64,000 nt of DNA, taken from Dipteris shenzhenensis. Taxonomy: Eukaryota > Polypodiophyta > Polypodiopsida > Gleicheniales. The stretch lies in assembly GCA_047967505.1 (NCBI GenBank), contig CM106541.1; one strand, written 5' to 3'. Of the stretch, positions 1 to 10,955 are shown one piece after another. The notes beneath the pieces are model-generated. The model ran no database searches. It saw only the letters and a list, made by a program, of their open reading frames with translations, and was not told the origin of the DNA. A program made the translations under genes and the position numbers. The first letter of the stretch is position 1. Each line of letters starts with the position of its first letter.

Positions 1-1068
1 TTTTTGTAGCGCATCCAAGGATTCATTGGCATGTTTCTTTCAAAGACTCTTGTATATTGATTCAATGGCCCTATCTCTTTTTATTGCCCACTAGTCTCTT
101 GTGTATATCCTTACTTGTCTTGCTTCAATTTTTGCCTCAGTCCTCAATTTGTTCCTTGTCCTTCTTAGTTGATCTTGTCCTTGAGGTGAGTAGTCAAATC
201 TCCAGTGTCTGGATCTTGTCTTCTAGGATTTGTCTCCTCACTCGAGTGGCTTTGTCAGATCTGTTTGATTGCTTTGAAGAAGCATCTTGTTTGTTCAGTG
301 TGGCTCCCAACCATTTGTCTGTGGTGCTAGCTATTCCTCTAAATGCCATTTGCTAAATTCTTGCAATCGTGGTCTGGATGTAGGGTAGCTGAAAGAAAAA
401 AGGGTTGGCTTTGAACCAAGAGCGAAATCTCCTCCCTTCTCCCTTTTCCAGTGAAAAAAGTATTGGATTGTGGTCAAAGAAAGGGAGAGACATGAGAGCA
501 CTGGCCTTATGGCAAAGAGCATCATCCAAAAGTCTTCTAGAGTAGTAGGATTTGTCTAGGCGGGATTTTATGTGGTTCTGCCCTATTTGATTATTGGTCT
601 AGGTGAAGTCTGTGTCCTCGAAGGCATCTACCATATTGAAATCCCCTAGTAATAAGATAGTGTTATATTTCAGGGATTTACCTTCCTGCATAAGAGCCCT
701 TTCCCTAGTAGAGTTGGGTACATAGATCGAGAACAATTGACACTCTAGGTTGGGATGCGTAAAGTCAACCCCTATCCTATTTTAGCCAAAGGTAGTTAGG
801 ATTCTTGGGAGAGGTTCTTGGCAACTCCCAGCACTACCCCCCCTCTACCTTCTTCGTGATCAATGCAGTACCACTCCCTTTTGTTGCCAACCTGTCTGAG
901 TTGCCATATTAGCTTTGAACCCCCGACCTTTACTTCCAAGAGTGCTATAAAGTCAGGGGTGAGATGTTTGCTTCTAATCCATCCTCTCAGAATTGCTGGT
1001 CTAAGATCATTTGATAATCCTTCGACATTGAGACTAAGGAAAGTGAATAGGTCTTTCTTTTTCATCAT
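1..1068 (-). pseudogene. LINE (non-LTR retrotransposon) ORF2, endonuclease part, broken
   Basis: This is the N-terminal APE-type endonuclease of a plant LINE, which nicks target DNA for target-primed reverse transcription. On the minus strand an open stretch at 1068-796 carries the typical start (LSLNVEGL, then PDFIALLEVKVGG). Further on, around 660-620, LLLGDFNM is readable in another segment, and at 525-331 a degraded C-terminal endonuclease block follows (DHNPILFS-like, then SKPTLFSFSYPTSRP). The frame changes at least twice and there are internal stops. The reverse transcriptase would lie below position 1, outside the window. The segment starts just downstream (in its own sense) of a CT microsatellite. 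It is a dead fragment; the class is clear, the exact family is not. Confidence 0.8.
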
Positions 1069-1135
1069 TGGTATTGCTTTTGTTTCTTTTCTTCTTAAAA
1101 TTCACTTGTGGCACAAGGTTGAAGCCTCTTGATAG

Positions 1136-1138
<3 letters not shown>

Positions 1139-1179
<41 letters not shown>

Positions 1180-1192
1180 CTCTCTCTCTGGC
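1139..1192. repeat. (CT)n microsatellite
   Basis: An almost pure TC dinucleotide run with a short TGTGTGTC interruption. It separates the LINE remnant from the Ty1-copia fragment on its right. Confidence 0.9.
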
Positions 1193-1274
1193 TCCTGGTT
1201 CCTTGGGCTTCTCATTCAAAGAGGCTAAGCGAAGACTTCACCTTCATCCTAGAGGGTTTTTCTACCTTTCACTA

Positions 1275-2450
1275 GAAAAATGTCAGACATGTGCCTAAGC
1301 TGACCAGGAGTCTCATTTAAGCGGGTCAACTAGATGATGCTAGTTTTTAGACCACTTTTAGCTTTCAAAGTTGGAAAATTCAGAAGGGCTCTATGGTTTT
1401 GGCAAGAGGTGTCAAGTGTGGGACATTGTATCCCTTACATCTATCAGGGATGTCTGATCATGTTGTTGCAATAACCGAGCAACCAAGTACTTCTTTGTGC
1501 CATTGTAGGTTGGGGCACATGAGCCAGAATGGAATGAAACTTTGATGCCGTTTGGGTTATGTACCACATTTGAGTTTTTCTAATCTTGAATTTTGTGAGC
1601 ACTGTCTCTATGGGAAGCAGACTAAATCAGCCCATAAAAGAACGGGAAAGAAAGATCTTGAAAGGCTTGATTTGGTGCATTCAAAAGTATGTTTTCCCAT
1701 GCCTACACAGTCATTAGGCAGGGCTGAATACTATGTGACATTCATTGATGACGCAACTAGGAAAGTGTGGGCTTATGCTATAGCTCAGAAGAGCGATGTT
1801 TTCTAGGTATTTCAAAATGGTTGGCTTTGGCTAAAAATCAATTAGGTAGAATGCTTAAATTCCTATGGACTGATAATGGTGGAGAGTATATCTCTCATGA
1901 CTTTTACAAATTCTATGATACACGTGGGATCAAGAGGGACCTCACATCCCCTCATACTCTAGAGTAGGTTGCAATGTATGCTTTCCAATACAAGTCTTTC
2001 TGGTGGTTTTTGGGCTGAGGCAATGAAGACAGTAGTGCATGTGATCAATAGATCACCTAGCAAGAGTTTGGATGGTGGTATTCCTGAAGAGGCATGGAGT
2101 GGCAAGAAGCCCTCTTACTCTCATTTGTGTATATTTGGGTGTGAAGCATATGCACATGTGCCAAAAGAGCTCCGAAAGAAGCTAGATCCTAAGTCTAGGA
2201 AATGCATCTTTCTGGGTTATGGCAAAAGTGGAGAGATGGGCTATCATCTCTAGGATCCAGAAGCAAGGAAAATAATACAAAGCCATGATGTGGTCTTGAA
2301 TGAGAAGAAGATGCATAAGACACCCACGAGGGATGTGGAAATGAGGAGAATCACTTTCCAAGATGTGAATCCACCTGAATATGTTGATAGACAGGAAGCT
2401 ATATGTGTGTCCAAGGCCTATGTGTCTAAGGCCTATTTGGAGAAAACCCA
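1275..2450 (+). pseudogene. Ty1-copia pol fragment (GAG-pre-integrase and integrase), degenerate
   Basis: A piece of Ty1-copia polyprotein. It starts in the region after the protease (VRHVPKLT-like, QLDDA), then gives the GAG-pre-integrase zinc region (CEHCLYGKQTKSAHK, 1600-1640), the integrase core (EYYVTFIDDATRKVWAYAIA near 1730; LWTDNGGEY near 1865) and the post-integrase segment (AVHVINRSPSKSLDGGIPEEAW-like region, CIFLGYGKSGEMGY). Stops and frame changes occur near 1543, 1804, 1965 and 2253. Reading along, it matches the element at 44.6-50.4 kb very closely, so both are the same Tork/Tnt1-like family. gag, reverse transcriptase and LTRs are absent, so this is an old truncated copy. Confidence 0.85.
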
Positions 2451-3645
2451 TCACTTGTATATTTTTCATTTAATAAGATTACCCTATTTCTATAAAAATC
2501 TATTAAAATTTTCCAAAATCATTTGATTTACTCCCTTATTTATTTATTTTTTTAAATTTAGGAATTAAGAAAAAAACTACCATTCTATGGATAGTTGTCA
2601 GATGATCTTTCATCTCTTATGTGTGGCACGTCAAAAAAACTCACTGGTGTTTGGGAAATTGGGTGCCTTAAAGATACTCAACTTATAGTAGTAGTAGCTG
2701 AGCAAGCATGCAAATATGTTCAATCCCAAATAACAAAGGAAAATGAGTATTGGCAACAAAATTCCACATATCTTGGGAATCACTTGCCAACATGAGCATG
2801 AAATCTTCTTCCACGCCTTGATAGGGCTTCTCCTGTCTTTCTTTTTGTAAATATTTTTTCCACTTTAATATAGATCTCTATTCTTTGGGTGCTAAATAAA
2901 AAACCTTCTAATGAACACACGTAATACATTCACATCCCAAGGTTTATGAGTAAAGATTAAGTTAAGACTTTTCAATTATAGATGTGAAAATTTTCTAGCA
3001 ATTATTTCAATGCCATTTTTGTGTGTATATTATTGTAAATGATTGTGATGCCTAACCTTCCATAATTCTTTGATGGATTTGTATCAAGAAGTGACACCTT
3101 GGCTTGAACTGAACTGCTTGCATGGATTCCTTATAAGGAGAGGATTATAGAATACTTTGATAGAAGATGAAGCTAGCATATCCAAATGATGCAAACTTGC
3201 TAATTGTGTGTATTATGTAGAATAATTGTTTATGTGATTGAAAATGCTAAGAGGCTCCTTATGTTAAAAAATGGCATATTTCCTTTTCAATGATGGATGC
3301 AATGTGCTAAGCAGTTGATTTAAGAAATAAACATTTTTGGAGCCTTTCACCCTTGAAAGCCATTGTGTGACTCAAACCATGCCTAGAACATTGTATTCAG
3401 ACTTTCTAGCTTTGTTTAGACTTTTTTTTCTAAAGCTCAATATCACTTAGTAGACTTATAACTTGGGTATTTTGGAAACACCAGATGTGTAAGTTCCACA
3501 TAATAAACCTAAAAATTCCCCAAGGTTGTAAGTGGTGACCTCTACTCATGGGTAAATTTGCAAAAAAATGGATCACCCCCCCATAAATATGATCTAATAA
3601 AGCTTAAAATGTTGTGCACTTCCACTAAATATGCAATATATGGCA
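2451..3645. other. Gene-free, AT-rich stretch
   Basis: No coding region, tRNA or clear repeat boundary is visible. The sequence is AT-rich with short open frames only, and the transition out of the copia fragment near 2450 has no target-site duplication that I can see. Confidence 0.6.
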
Positions 3646-3647
3646 AG

Positions 3648-3770
3648 AGTTGGTTGAATTAAATATATAGGGAGTGTATAGATACACCATTTAATTGTAT
3701 TAAAAAGAGTTTGGCAAATTCAATATATAGGGGCTGTATAGATACACCATTTAATTGAATAATATATTTA
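3648..3770. repeat. 60-bp tandem duplication
   Basis: Two copies at an exact 60-bp offset (3661 and 3721) share TGTATAGATACACCATTTAA, flanked by AATATATAGGG. A third, weaker partial copy follows around 3775-3800. The unit is AT-rich and noncoding. Confidence 0.8.
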
Positions 3771-3827
3771 AAGGTCATGGTGTAAAGATATACCATTTTT
3801 TCAAGAACAAGGCATACAATATATCAT

Positions 3828-4850
3828 CCTATGATTTTGAATCTTGTTCAGAGTCATCAGACTCTGGTATTGCATTTTCACTTGATGGATTAAGCCTAGC
3901 CAAATGATGTTTAATATGTGCAAGGCTAAGATAAGGAATTGTGATACATTTTTCAACATCATAGACATGCTTCCTTTTGTAACTTCGAGTCCTTGATTTC
4001 TAGCAACAATGAATAATGTTACTCACTTCCACCTCTGTCAAGCCCTCTTTATTTGGAATCCATTCACATTTCTTTTGCAAGAAACCCTCATACAGTTGTT
4101 TCACTGTGTATGTTTTGGGGAGACTTTCCAAAGGATTTGGTTCATACCATAAAGCTGTGAATGTTATAGGCATTACCTTCTAATCCCTTGCTATATGAGC
4201 AACCTTTGCCACCCAAATTGGGCCACCTTGTTCATCCAACTCTGAATCTGCATCAGATGCCCAAACTGTAACAAACATACACTCTTCAATCTCATCAGAT
4301 GGTATCAACTCAGGTAAGGGTTTATCCCCCTTCCTACCACAATATTTTTGTGGTAAAAGGCATTGCTTAGCTTCTTCCTCATCTATTGCCATATTTGTAT
4401 CCAGTGTGGATCTCGGTGCCATAGCTTCTTCTAGCCAAAAAGATTCAAACATTTAATGCTCATTAATTTTTCTTGTTTTTGTCAAGATTTGACAAGTGCC
4501 TCAACTGACTTGATTATCTCCCTATTCTTTATTGCCTGCTCATAATATTTTTGCATCATACTTTGAAGATGTTTAATAAAGGCATTCAAGCCTTTCATTT
4601 CATCTACTTCAAGTGCTTTGTTCTTTGCAAGAACAAATCTAGTTTCCTCCAATGGAGTTATTCTCTATAATAAAGCATATGGCTCACTCCATAAATCATC
4701 TCCATCCACTGAATAAAGCATATGGCTCACCCCATAAATGATCTCTATTCATAGGATCAAGACTATGTATTTATCCAAAGACTAGAATTCATTCTTCTCA
4801 TATAACACCACCTCTAAACCCTCTGTTAGGGTAAATACCTGTAACAATTT
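3828..4850 (-). pseudogene. Decayed coding region, unidentified
   Basis: Read on the minus strand, 4452-4180 gives a 90-residue acidic segment (contains GDKPLPELIPSDEIEEC and SDADSELDEQGGPIWVAKV). The same frame continues past a TAG to about 3830 as a protein-like stretch with one more TAG. That stretch includes FTALWYEPNPLESLPKTY, a basic KSRTRSYKRKHVYDVEKC segment and an acidic tail ending near 3828. Upstream, 4650-4490 reads in another frame as a helical, charged segment. About 340 codons can be followed with two stops and one frame change, far better than chance. I do not recognise the family; it may be a gene captured by a transposon or a transposon-encoded accessory protein. Confidence 0.45.
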
Positions 4851-4929
4851 CAGGAAAAAAGCATTAACAACTGTACGAAAGCCCAACAAATCTCACACTT
4901 GAAATCAAAATACAAAATATATTGATGTG

Positions 4930-5525
4930 CACCCCAACCTAAAATCGTAAATGTATCTCCAACTTGTTGCATGTGAAATAGGTTGGTGGGTGGCTTGTTG
5001 CACAAAGCACAAAATTTTGGTGATTTGTGCAACTGGTGGTGGGTGCATGCACCAACCTTTTGCACATGCAATAGATTGGGGAGGACCACCCCCCCTAACA
5101 TGTTGCATGTGCAACAAGTTGGGGTTGCATCCACCAACTATTACATATGAAACAGGTTGGGGGGTGTAAATTTGGTGATTTGTGCAACAGGTTGGGGTTG
5201 CACCCACCAACCTGTTCCAAATGCAATAGGTTGGGGGGTCCACCAACCTATTGCACAGCTTGGGGGGTGTAAATTTGGTGATTTGTGCAATAGGTTGGGG
5301 TTGGTGGTACCCCCAACCTGTTGCACAAATCACCAAATTTACACCCCTCAAGCTGTTCAACAGGCTGGTAGGTGCAACCCCAACCTGTTGCGTAAATAAC
5401 CAAACCACCCCCTAGCTTGTTGCATCTACAATAGGTTGGTGGGTGCAACCCTAACTTGTTGCACATGCAACAGGTTGGTGGGCACCCCAACCTGTTGCAC
5501 ATGCCCTAAAACTATTGCACAAATC
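4930..5525. repeat. Array of direct and inverted CAACCTGTTGCACAAATCACC-type repeats
   Basis: A roughly 35-50-bp word built around GGTTGGGG, TGTGCAACAGG and AAATTTGGTGATTTGTGCAA recurs about a dozen times on both strands, so the block is rich in overlapping inverted repeats. The small overlapping open frames here on both strands are a by-product of the repeat and are not genes. Isolated degenerate copies of the same word (GCAATAGGTTGG) recur at about 6790, 6870, 7030, 7100, 7150 and 7950. Confidence 0.85.
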
Positions 5526-5549
5526 ACCAAAAAATGTAAATTATTGCTT

Positions 5550-5965
5550 GTATTTTAGGGTTCAACTAGGGTTTATAATCTAGAGTTTAGAGATTATGTT
5601 TTAGGGTCTAAGATATAGGTTCTAAGGTTTAGGATCTAAGTGTAGGGTTTGGGCTTTAGGGTTTAGGATTTATAGCATTGTATCTAAGGTTAAGAGTTTA
5701 GAATATAGAAAGTAAGTTGTATGGTTTACGGTTTACAATTTAGGGTTTAGGGTTTTAGGATTTATAGCTTTGTATCTAAGGTTAAGAGTTTAGAATATAG
5801 AAAGTAAGTTGTATGGTTTACAATTTACAATTTAGGGTTTAGGGTTTAGGGTTTAGCATCGAAGGTAAAGAGTTTAAAATGTAGAATATGGGTTGAATGA
5901 TTTAGGGTCTTGGTTCAAGGTTCTAGGGTTTAGAATTTAGGATGTAGGGTTTAGGGTTAAGGATT
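5550..5965. repeat. Interstitial telomere-like (TTTAGGG)n tract with a 90-bp tandem repeat
   Basis: The tract is dominated by degenerate TTTAGGG, the common plant telomere unit, with three near-perfect units in a row around 5830-5852. Inside it a unit of about 90 bp starting TAGC(A/T)T(T/C) repeats at 5673, 5765 and 5854 (periods 92 and 89). The unit contains GAGTTTAGAATATAG and AAGTAAGTTGTATGG. Sequence on both sides is ordinary repeat DNA, so this is an interstitial tract and not a chromosome end. Confidence 0.8.
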
Positions 5966-5994
5966 ATTTCATAGAGGAAAAATAAGTAAAATCT

Positions 5995-6420
5995 GCATTC
6001 TAAGTAATGCCAAAGAATGGTTTGATACTTTGCACAAGCGTTTGTACAAAGTATCATACCCATCGAAAACAAGTACATAGGCTAAGAAACAAATGGATGT
6101 ATTTCTTGACACTCTTGGATGATGCATGCTAAGAAACGAGAAAGATGCATTTCAAACCATATACTAAATGATATCATTTGGGTATGATAATTTACAAAGG
6201 TCCTACACTAATGTAGTGTAAATCTTTCGCAAAGTATCATATCCATTAGAGATGGGCACATAATCTAAAAGCAAAATGAGTGCATAATGTTTTTGAACAC
6301 TTATGCATGATGCATGGTACAAAATAAAAAAGTACGCATTCCAAACAACTCAAATGATATCGGATCGGTATGAAACTCTACACAAGCCTTAAACTAAGAA
6401 ATCTAAGGCCTCTCTACATT
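5995..6420. repeat. Diverged tandem duplication, period about 183 bp
   Basis: GTATCATACCCATCG (6051) and GTATCATATCCATTA (6234) anchor two diverged copies. They share GCATGATGCATG-like and GATATC(A/G)-containing segments. No coding capacity is visible. Confidence 0.6.
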
Positions 6421-7220
6421 CCCCTTAAATTATGATGTAGCAAATTAATTTTTAAATATGTTAATTTTTTTAAATTAACATATATTGGACTATCATTCTT
6501 ATTTTATATCAATAATATAATTTTAAATTAGTTAGTTTAATATATCTCTAATGTATTGTTAATTATTTTTTGTTTAATTATTAGTTATAATTAATTTTTT
6601 ATTTTATGAAATAATAATAATAAATTTATCTTATAAATATATCATATTTATATAATAGTATAGACTATACTATGTTTTAATATATTTTTATATAATTTTT
6701 AATATATTATATTTTAGATAAATAATATTATTGGTAAAGAGTTTTTGGAATCTAAATTAAAAAATCATTTCTAAGTTGTTGAGGACGCAATAGGTTAGGA
6801 GACATTTTTAAAAATATTGTAAATTTTGAAAAAGCCCAAAGGATTGGAGTTGTTGTGTATGCAATAGCTTAGGAGAGTTTTTTGGGAAATCCTTTTAAAA
6901 GAGAAAAGGAGTTGTTACGTACGCAGAGGTTGATAGGATTTTTTAAAGTTTGGAATGTTTTTTAAGAAATCTTGAAAAGTTTAAAAAACTAAAAGCAAAG
7001 AAAGTTTTGGAAGTTGTTGCTCATGCAATAGGTTGAAAGAGATACAAAAAAGTTTAAAAAATCAAAATTCAAAAAATTTGATAGGTGAAAGATGTGGCAT
7101 ACGCAATAGGTTGGAAAGCTCTTCACCTGTTGCATGATTTGGAAATTTTTGTTCATTTGTGCAACAGGTTGAGATGGAAGAGAGAACCAATAAAAATGAA
7201 GAATGAGCTCAGAATGAAAT
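6421..7220. other. AT-rich block followed by scattered repeat remnants
   Basis: 6421-6760 is extremely AT-rich with long A/T runs. 6770-7170 holds four or five isolated, decayed copies of the CAATAGGTTGG word seen in the 4.9-5.5 kb array. No gene is visible. Confidence 0.6.
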
Positions 7221-7292
7221 AGTGGCTTATACTTATACTTATGCTAATAAGCCTAAAAAGGTTACCCTAACCCTAATTAGGACCCACTTCCC

Positions 7293-7299
7293 TATAAAA
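7293..7299 (+). promoter_or_regulatory. TATA box candidate upstream of a CT-rich leader
   Basis: TATAAAA directly precedes a long pyrimidine tract. The same order (TATAAAA, then a CT-rich leader) occurs at about 17,363 inside the Ty3 element leader, which suggests a retrotransposon-type promoter remnant. There is no recognisable gene downstream. Confidence 0.35.
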
Positions 7300-7783
7300 T
7301 CTCAACCTCCCTCCTCATTCTCTCATTCTCCCTCCTTTTTTCAAATCCTCCTCCCTCCATCGGACTCCTCCTCTCCTCTTCAGGTATTCCCTCTCCTCCC
7401 TCCTCTCCTCCTCCCTCTCCCCTTCTCCTCCACTCCTCACTTCCTCTCCCTTCCCTCTCCCTTCGCTCGGCTCTCCTCTCTCTCTCTCTCCCTCTCCCTT
7501 TATTGCCTCTTCCTCTACTCAGCCACTCCCTCTCTCCCTCTCCATCAGCTCAGCTCTCCCTCTCTGTCTCTCGCTCCTCCCTCTGCTCGACCTCTCCCTC
7601 TCTCCCTTTCCCCCTCTCCCCCTGCTCGGTCACTCCCCTCCCTCCACTTGGCCACTCCCTCTCCCTCTCTGCCCCTCCCTCCACTCAGCTGCCCCTGCCT
7701 CCTCTTTGCCTTTCCCTCTCCCTCTCTCCCTCTGCTCGGCCTCTCCCTCTCCCTTCGCTCAATCGGATGGTGCAACCCCCCCT

Positions 7784-7819
<36 letters not shown>

Positions 7820-7830
7820 CCCCCCATGGA
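7300..7830 (+). repeat. Polypyrimidine (C/T) low-complexity tract
   Basis: Nearly pure CTCCCTCTCC-type sequence ending in a TC dinucleotide run and CCCCCCC. An apparent 262-codon open frame (7222-8010) consists almost wholly of Ser, Leu and Pro from this simple sequence, so I do not call it a gene. Confidence 0.85.
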
Positions 7831-7989
7831 TTGTGGATGGGCGGTGCAAGATTGAGCAGCATTGGGCGATGCGATGTGAGAGACTGTGGGTGGCACTGGA
7901 TTGGTCAGTGTCAAGCAACGCGGCACAAAGAGGCAAGGGGGGGCTGCCCCCAACCTATTGCACACACAACAGGTCGGGGGAGGGCTAAT

Positions 7990-8370
7990 GCCCTCCCTTA
8001 TTACTCCTGAGGCCCCCCATTACCCCCCCTAGACCCTCCTTAACCACTCTCCCTTAACCACCCCTTAGACCCCCTTAACCACCTCCTCCTTAACCATCCC
8101 TTCAGGACCCCCCTTAACCATCCCTCCTCAACCACTTCCCTTTAACCACCTCCTTAGACCCCTCCTTAACCATCCCTTCAGGACCCCCCTTAACTACCCC
8201 TCAACCACTTCCCTTTAACCACTCTTTAGACCCCTCCTTAACCACTCCTTAATCACCCCAAAGGGACCCCTCTTTAACCACCCCTCTTTAGCCACCCCTT
8301 AGACCCCCCTTAGCGACCCCTCCTTAACCATTCCCTTAGGCTCCCCTTAACCCCCTTAGTTCCCTAATTA
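7990..8370 (+). repeat. C-rich CCCCTTAACCA(C/T) degenerate tandem repeat
   Basis: About 20 loosely repeated units of ACCCCCCTTAACCACCCCTT character with variable spacing. It ends abruptly in an AT-rich stretch (8370-8630) that shows no gene. Confidence 0.8.
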
Positions 8371-8833
8371 AATTAAGTTTAATTAGAAATAAATTCATGT
8401 TTAAATTTAATTTAATTTAAACTTTGCAATAATTAAAAATCACATTTAATTTTATTTTATTTAAAAAAATAATTTAAAATTATTATTAATTAAATAATTA
8501 ATTTTTTATGTTATTATTTAAATTTTAAAGTACATTTTAGCAAAACTTGATTTTATTTTAAACTAAATAATTTTAAATATCTAATTAAATATTTTGGGTT
8601 AAAATATAATTAAACTTTTTTATTTGTTTAATTGCATTGAATCATGGCTCCCAAAGTTGCTTCCAAGGCTCCCAAGATGATTGACAAATACCTTGAACAT
8701 GGTATTTCATGGAGCATAATGCAAAGTGTTTCTTGGTGATCACTAACAAGGCTATGCCAGGCTCCAATTACAGTCTCATGAGGTAATAAGAAATGGTGGA
8801 GTAGTTTCACTGGTAAGTATTAAAGACAATGGC

Positions 8834-9229
8834 TTGGTTGAGGTTGCATGCAGAAGTGGGAATGCAGATGTGATATATAAGTTATGGATGATGGATAAGA
8901 AGTACATGTTGAAGGCTGTACTAGATTCAGTGGAAGGATCTGAAGAGCTACTTGATGCCTTGCGATTACTCAGGATGAATTGGGATGGTTTACAGAGTGT
9001 GCTAGCAGTAGTACCTATAGTTAGTGTGCCAACAGTAGTAATACTTGCAGTAAGTGTGGCATTATTGGTACCTATAGTAATAAGTGTGCCACCAATAGTA
9101 AGTGCACCACTAGTAGCATCTCATTCTAAGGTTATACACCCCATAACCACCATGGTGTTAAGTACTGGTACTTTATCTCTAGCTAAAACTACAAGAAAGC
9201 GAGTAAGTCATGCAACATCAAATATTTGA
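8834..9229 (+). other. Open frame of uncertain status
   Basis: A 131-codon open frame. Its first 55 residues look protein-like (charged, mixed composition, LWMMDKKYMLKAVLDSVEG). The rest derives from a degenerate AGTGTGCCA(A/C)(C/T)AGTAGTA mini-repeat and reads as a Val/Pro/Ile-rich stretch. A short preceding frame from 8645 begins MAPKVASKAPK and stops after about 30 codons. I do not recognise a family, see no promoter, and regard a functional gene as unlikely; a captured and decayed gene end is possible. Confidence 0.2.
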
Positions 9230-9706
9230 CTAGTACAAGATGTCCATAAAGGGTAGGTTGGGCATTTTGGAATTTGCATAGGTTTTCTTCATGACTTGGA
9301 GGACATTAAAAACATTGATGAATTTTCTTTTGATGGGTTTATTGTGTGGTTTCATGTCCAAAGTTTCTAGGTAATATGTCTAAAGTTGTCATGCCTAAAG
9401 TCTTCATGTCTAAAGTTTATAGTTGATACCTATTTGCCTTGCTTGCATCATTAAAGGAGACAATGCCATGATTGTTGAATTGATGCAAGAGGCATTTGAG
9501 ATCACTCATTGGTGAACTATATTAGTCGAGCAAGAGGATACATTGTGGTCTTCCACATCCAACTTTTAGAATGGCCTACTTAACATTGACGGCTTGATTA
9601 TTGTGATCCACATCACATGGCTTCCCCTATTGCATTGTATCCCATTGGCAATGGTGTAAAAAACTTTGTGCTTGGCTACCGTGAGAGGAGAGCCTTTATG
9701 GTATTA

Positions 9707-10051
9707 TGTTGGGATAAGTATGATCAAGGGCTTGCTCTATGATGCATGTGTGCATCTAGGGGAGTCACATGTGTGTTTGTGTGTGTTGTAAAGGCACATC
9801 AAGTGCTATGATGTGTCTAGTGTGTGACCTAAGTGATGATGTAAGACAGAGGCAATCCCACTGATGTAGGGATTGATTCCCACTAATGTAGGGGCTGATT
9901 GCCACTTATGTAGGGAAGGTATTACCTTCTCCCCCTTTCTATAAGAGAGAGTCCTCTCTCTCACAATCCATAATAGAGAGCTACATCTTTCTTTCATTGT
10001 GCTCTCACACCTCTTGCAAGATGCATCTATTCTATCCTACGGGATTCTACA
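9707..10051 (+). repeat. 5' LTR of the TR-GAG element
   Basis: 345 bp, TG...CA bounded. It holds three tandem copies of a 22-bp unit around CCACTGATGTAGGG (9870-9915) and a TATA-like CTATAAGA at 9939-9946. The latter is followed by a purine-rich GAGAGAG segment, giving a plausible U3/R layout. Confidence 0.92.
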
Positions 10052-10053
10052 TT

Positions 10054-10065
10054 TGGTATCAGAGC
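10054..10065 (+). other. Primer binding site, initiator tRNA-Met
   Basis: TGGTATCAGAGC lies two bases after the LTR end. It is the standard plant Ty1-copia primer site complementary to the 3' end of initiator tRNA-Met. Confidence 0.93.
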
Positions 10066-10955
10066 TTTATGTTCTAGATCTAGCCTAGCCTAGCATTAGA
10101 TGCTTTCTCTAGCATAAACTACTAGTTTCTCAAAGCTTCTTCATCTTCTCCATTTTCCTCCTTCTTCCCCAAACCTTTGAGAGCTCTGTTCTCTGCCTAC
10201 AAACAACCATTGCTCAAACCCTTTGAGCTGCAGACTCAACTACAAACTCCTCACATACGAGCAAACTTCCAACTGCAAGCATTTAAGGAAATCTCGACTA
10301 TACGTGCAACGCCAACACTCAGACTCCTTGATGAACTTTCGCACAATGTTGCCTCTGTGCTTATCCTTTTGCAAATTCCTCTGAGCCCGAGCTGCATGAC
10401 ACTGAAAGCAAGCTGCTGTTGAAATCTGAGCTCATTTGGTCAAGAGATGGAGGCGCAATAGACAAAAAACCAATCAGTTTTCTCAAGCATCTACAGGGCG
10501 ACCTGGTGCAACGTTTTGCCCTTTCTTGCTGGTAGCCCTTCTTTGGTATAAGGCCTTTCTTCCTACATAAAAATCTTGTTGAATAGAGCTATGAGCTGTG
10601 AGAATTGCACCCTCCAAGTTCAAGTCTTTGTTTTGGATAGTTTTGACAATGTTGTGAGTTTGATGCTACATTAAATGCTACTTTAGCATTTCTGATATCT
10701 TAAAGTGTTGAATAGCATCAGTACAATTGTGGCTGCAGATTTCCTTTGAGTTGCTATACTTGGATTTGCTTAGAATACTTTCATTTAACCACCTCTATGA
10801 AGCATGCAAGTTGAAGCATCATTTCCATTATGTTTTGTAGTATGGAATTTGGTTGCAAGGCTTTGCTACTCCAAATGCTTGTACTTTGAAGCTCTTCAAC
10901 TCTTTTCAGCCTTGTAAGAGAGTAGACACTGCCCATTTTTGGGTTAGACCCTCTC

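Noticed and set aside
4905-5502. 167- and 84-codon frames on the minus strand
   Set aside because: They read the local repeat word in successive frames; both strands give similar peptides.
5550-5965. Chromosome end (true telomere)
   Set aside because: The TTTAGGG units are degenerate, embedded in a 90-bp unit and flanked on both sides by ordinary repeats.
7222-8010. 262-codon open frame in the CT-rich block
   Set aside because: Simple-sequence frame (Ser/Leu/Pro); all three frames and the other strand are also open for long distances.
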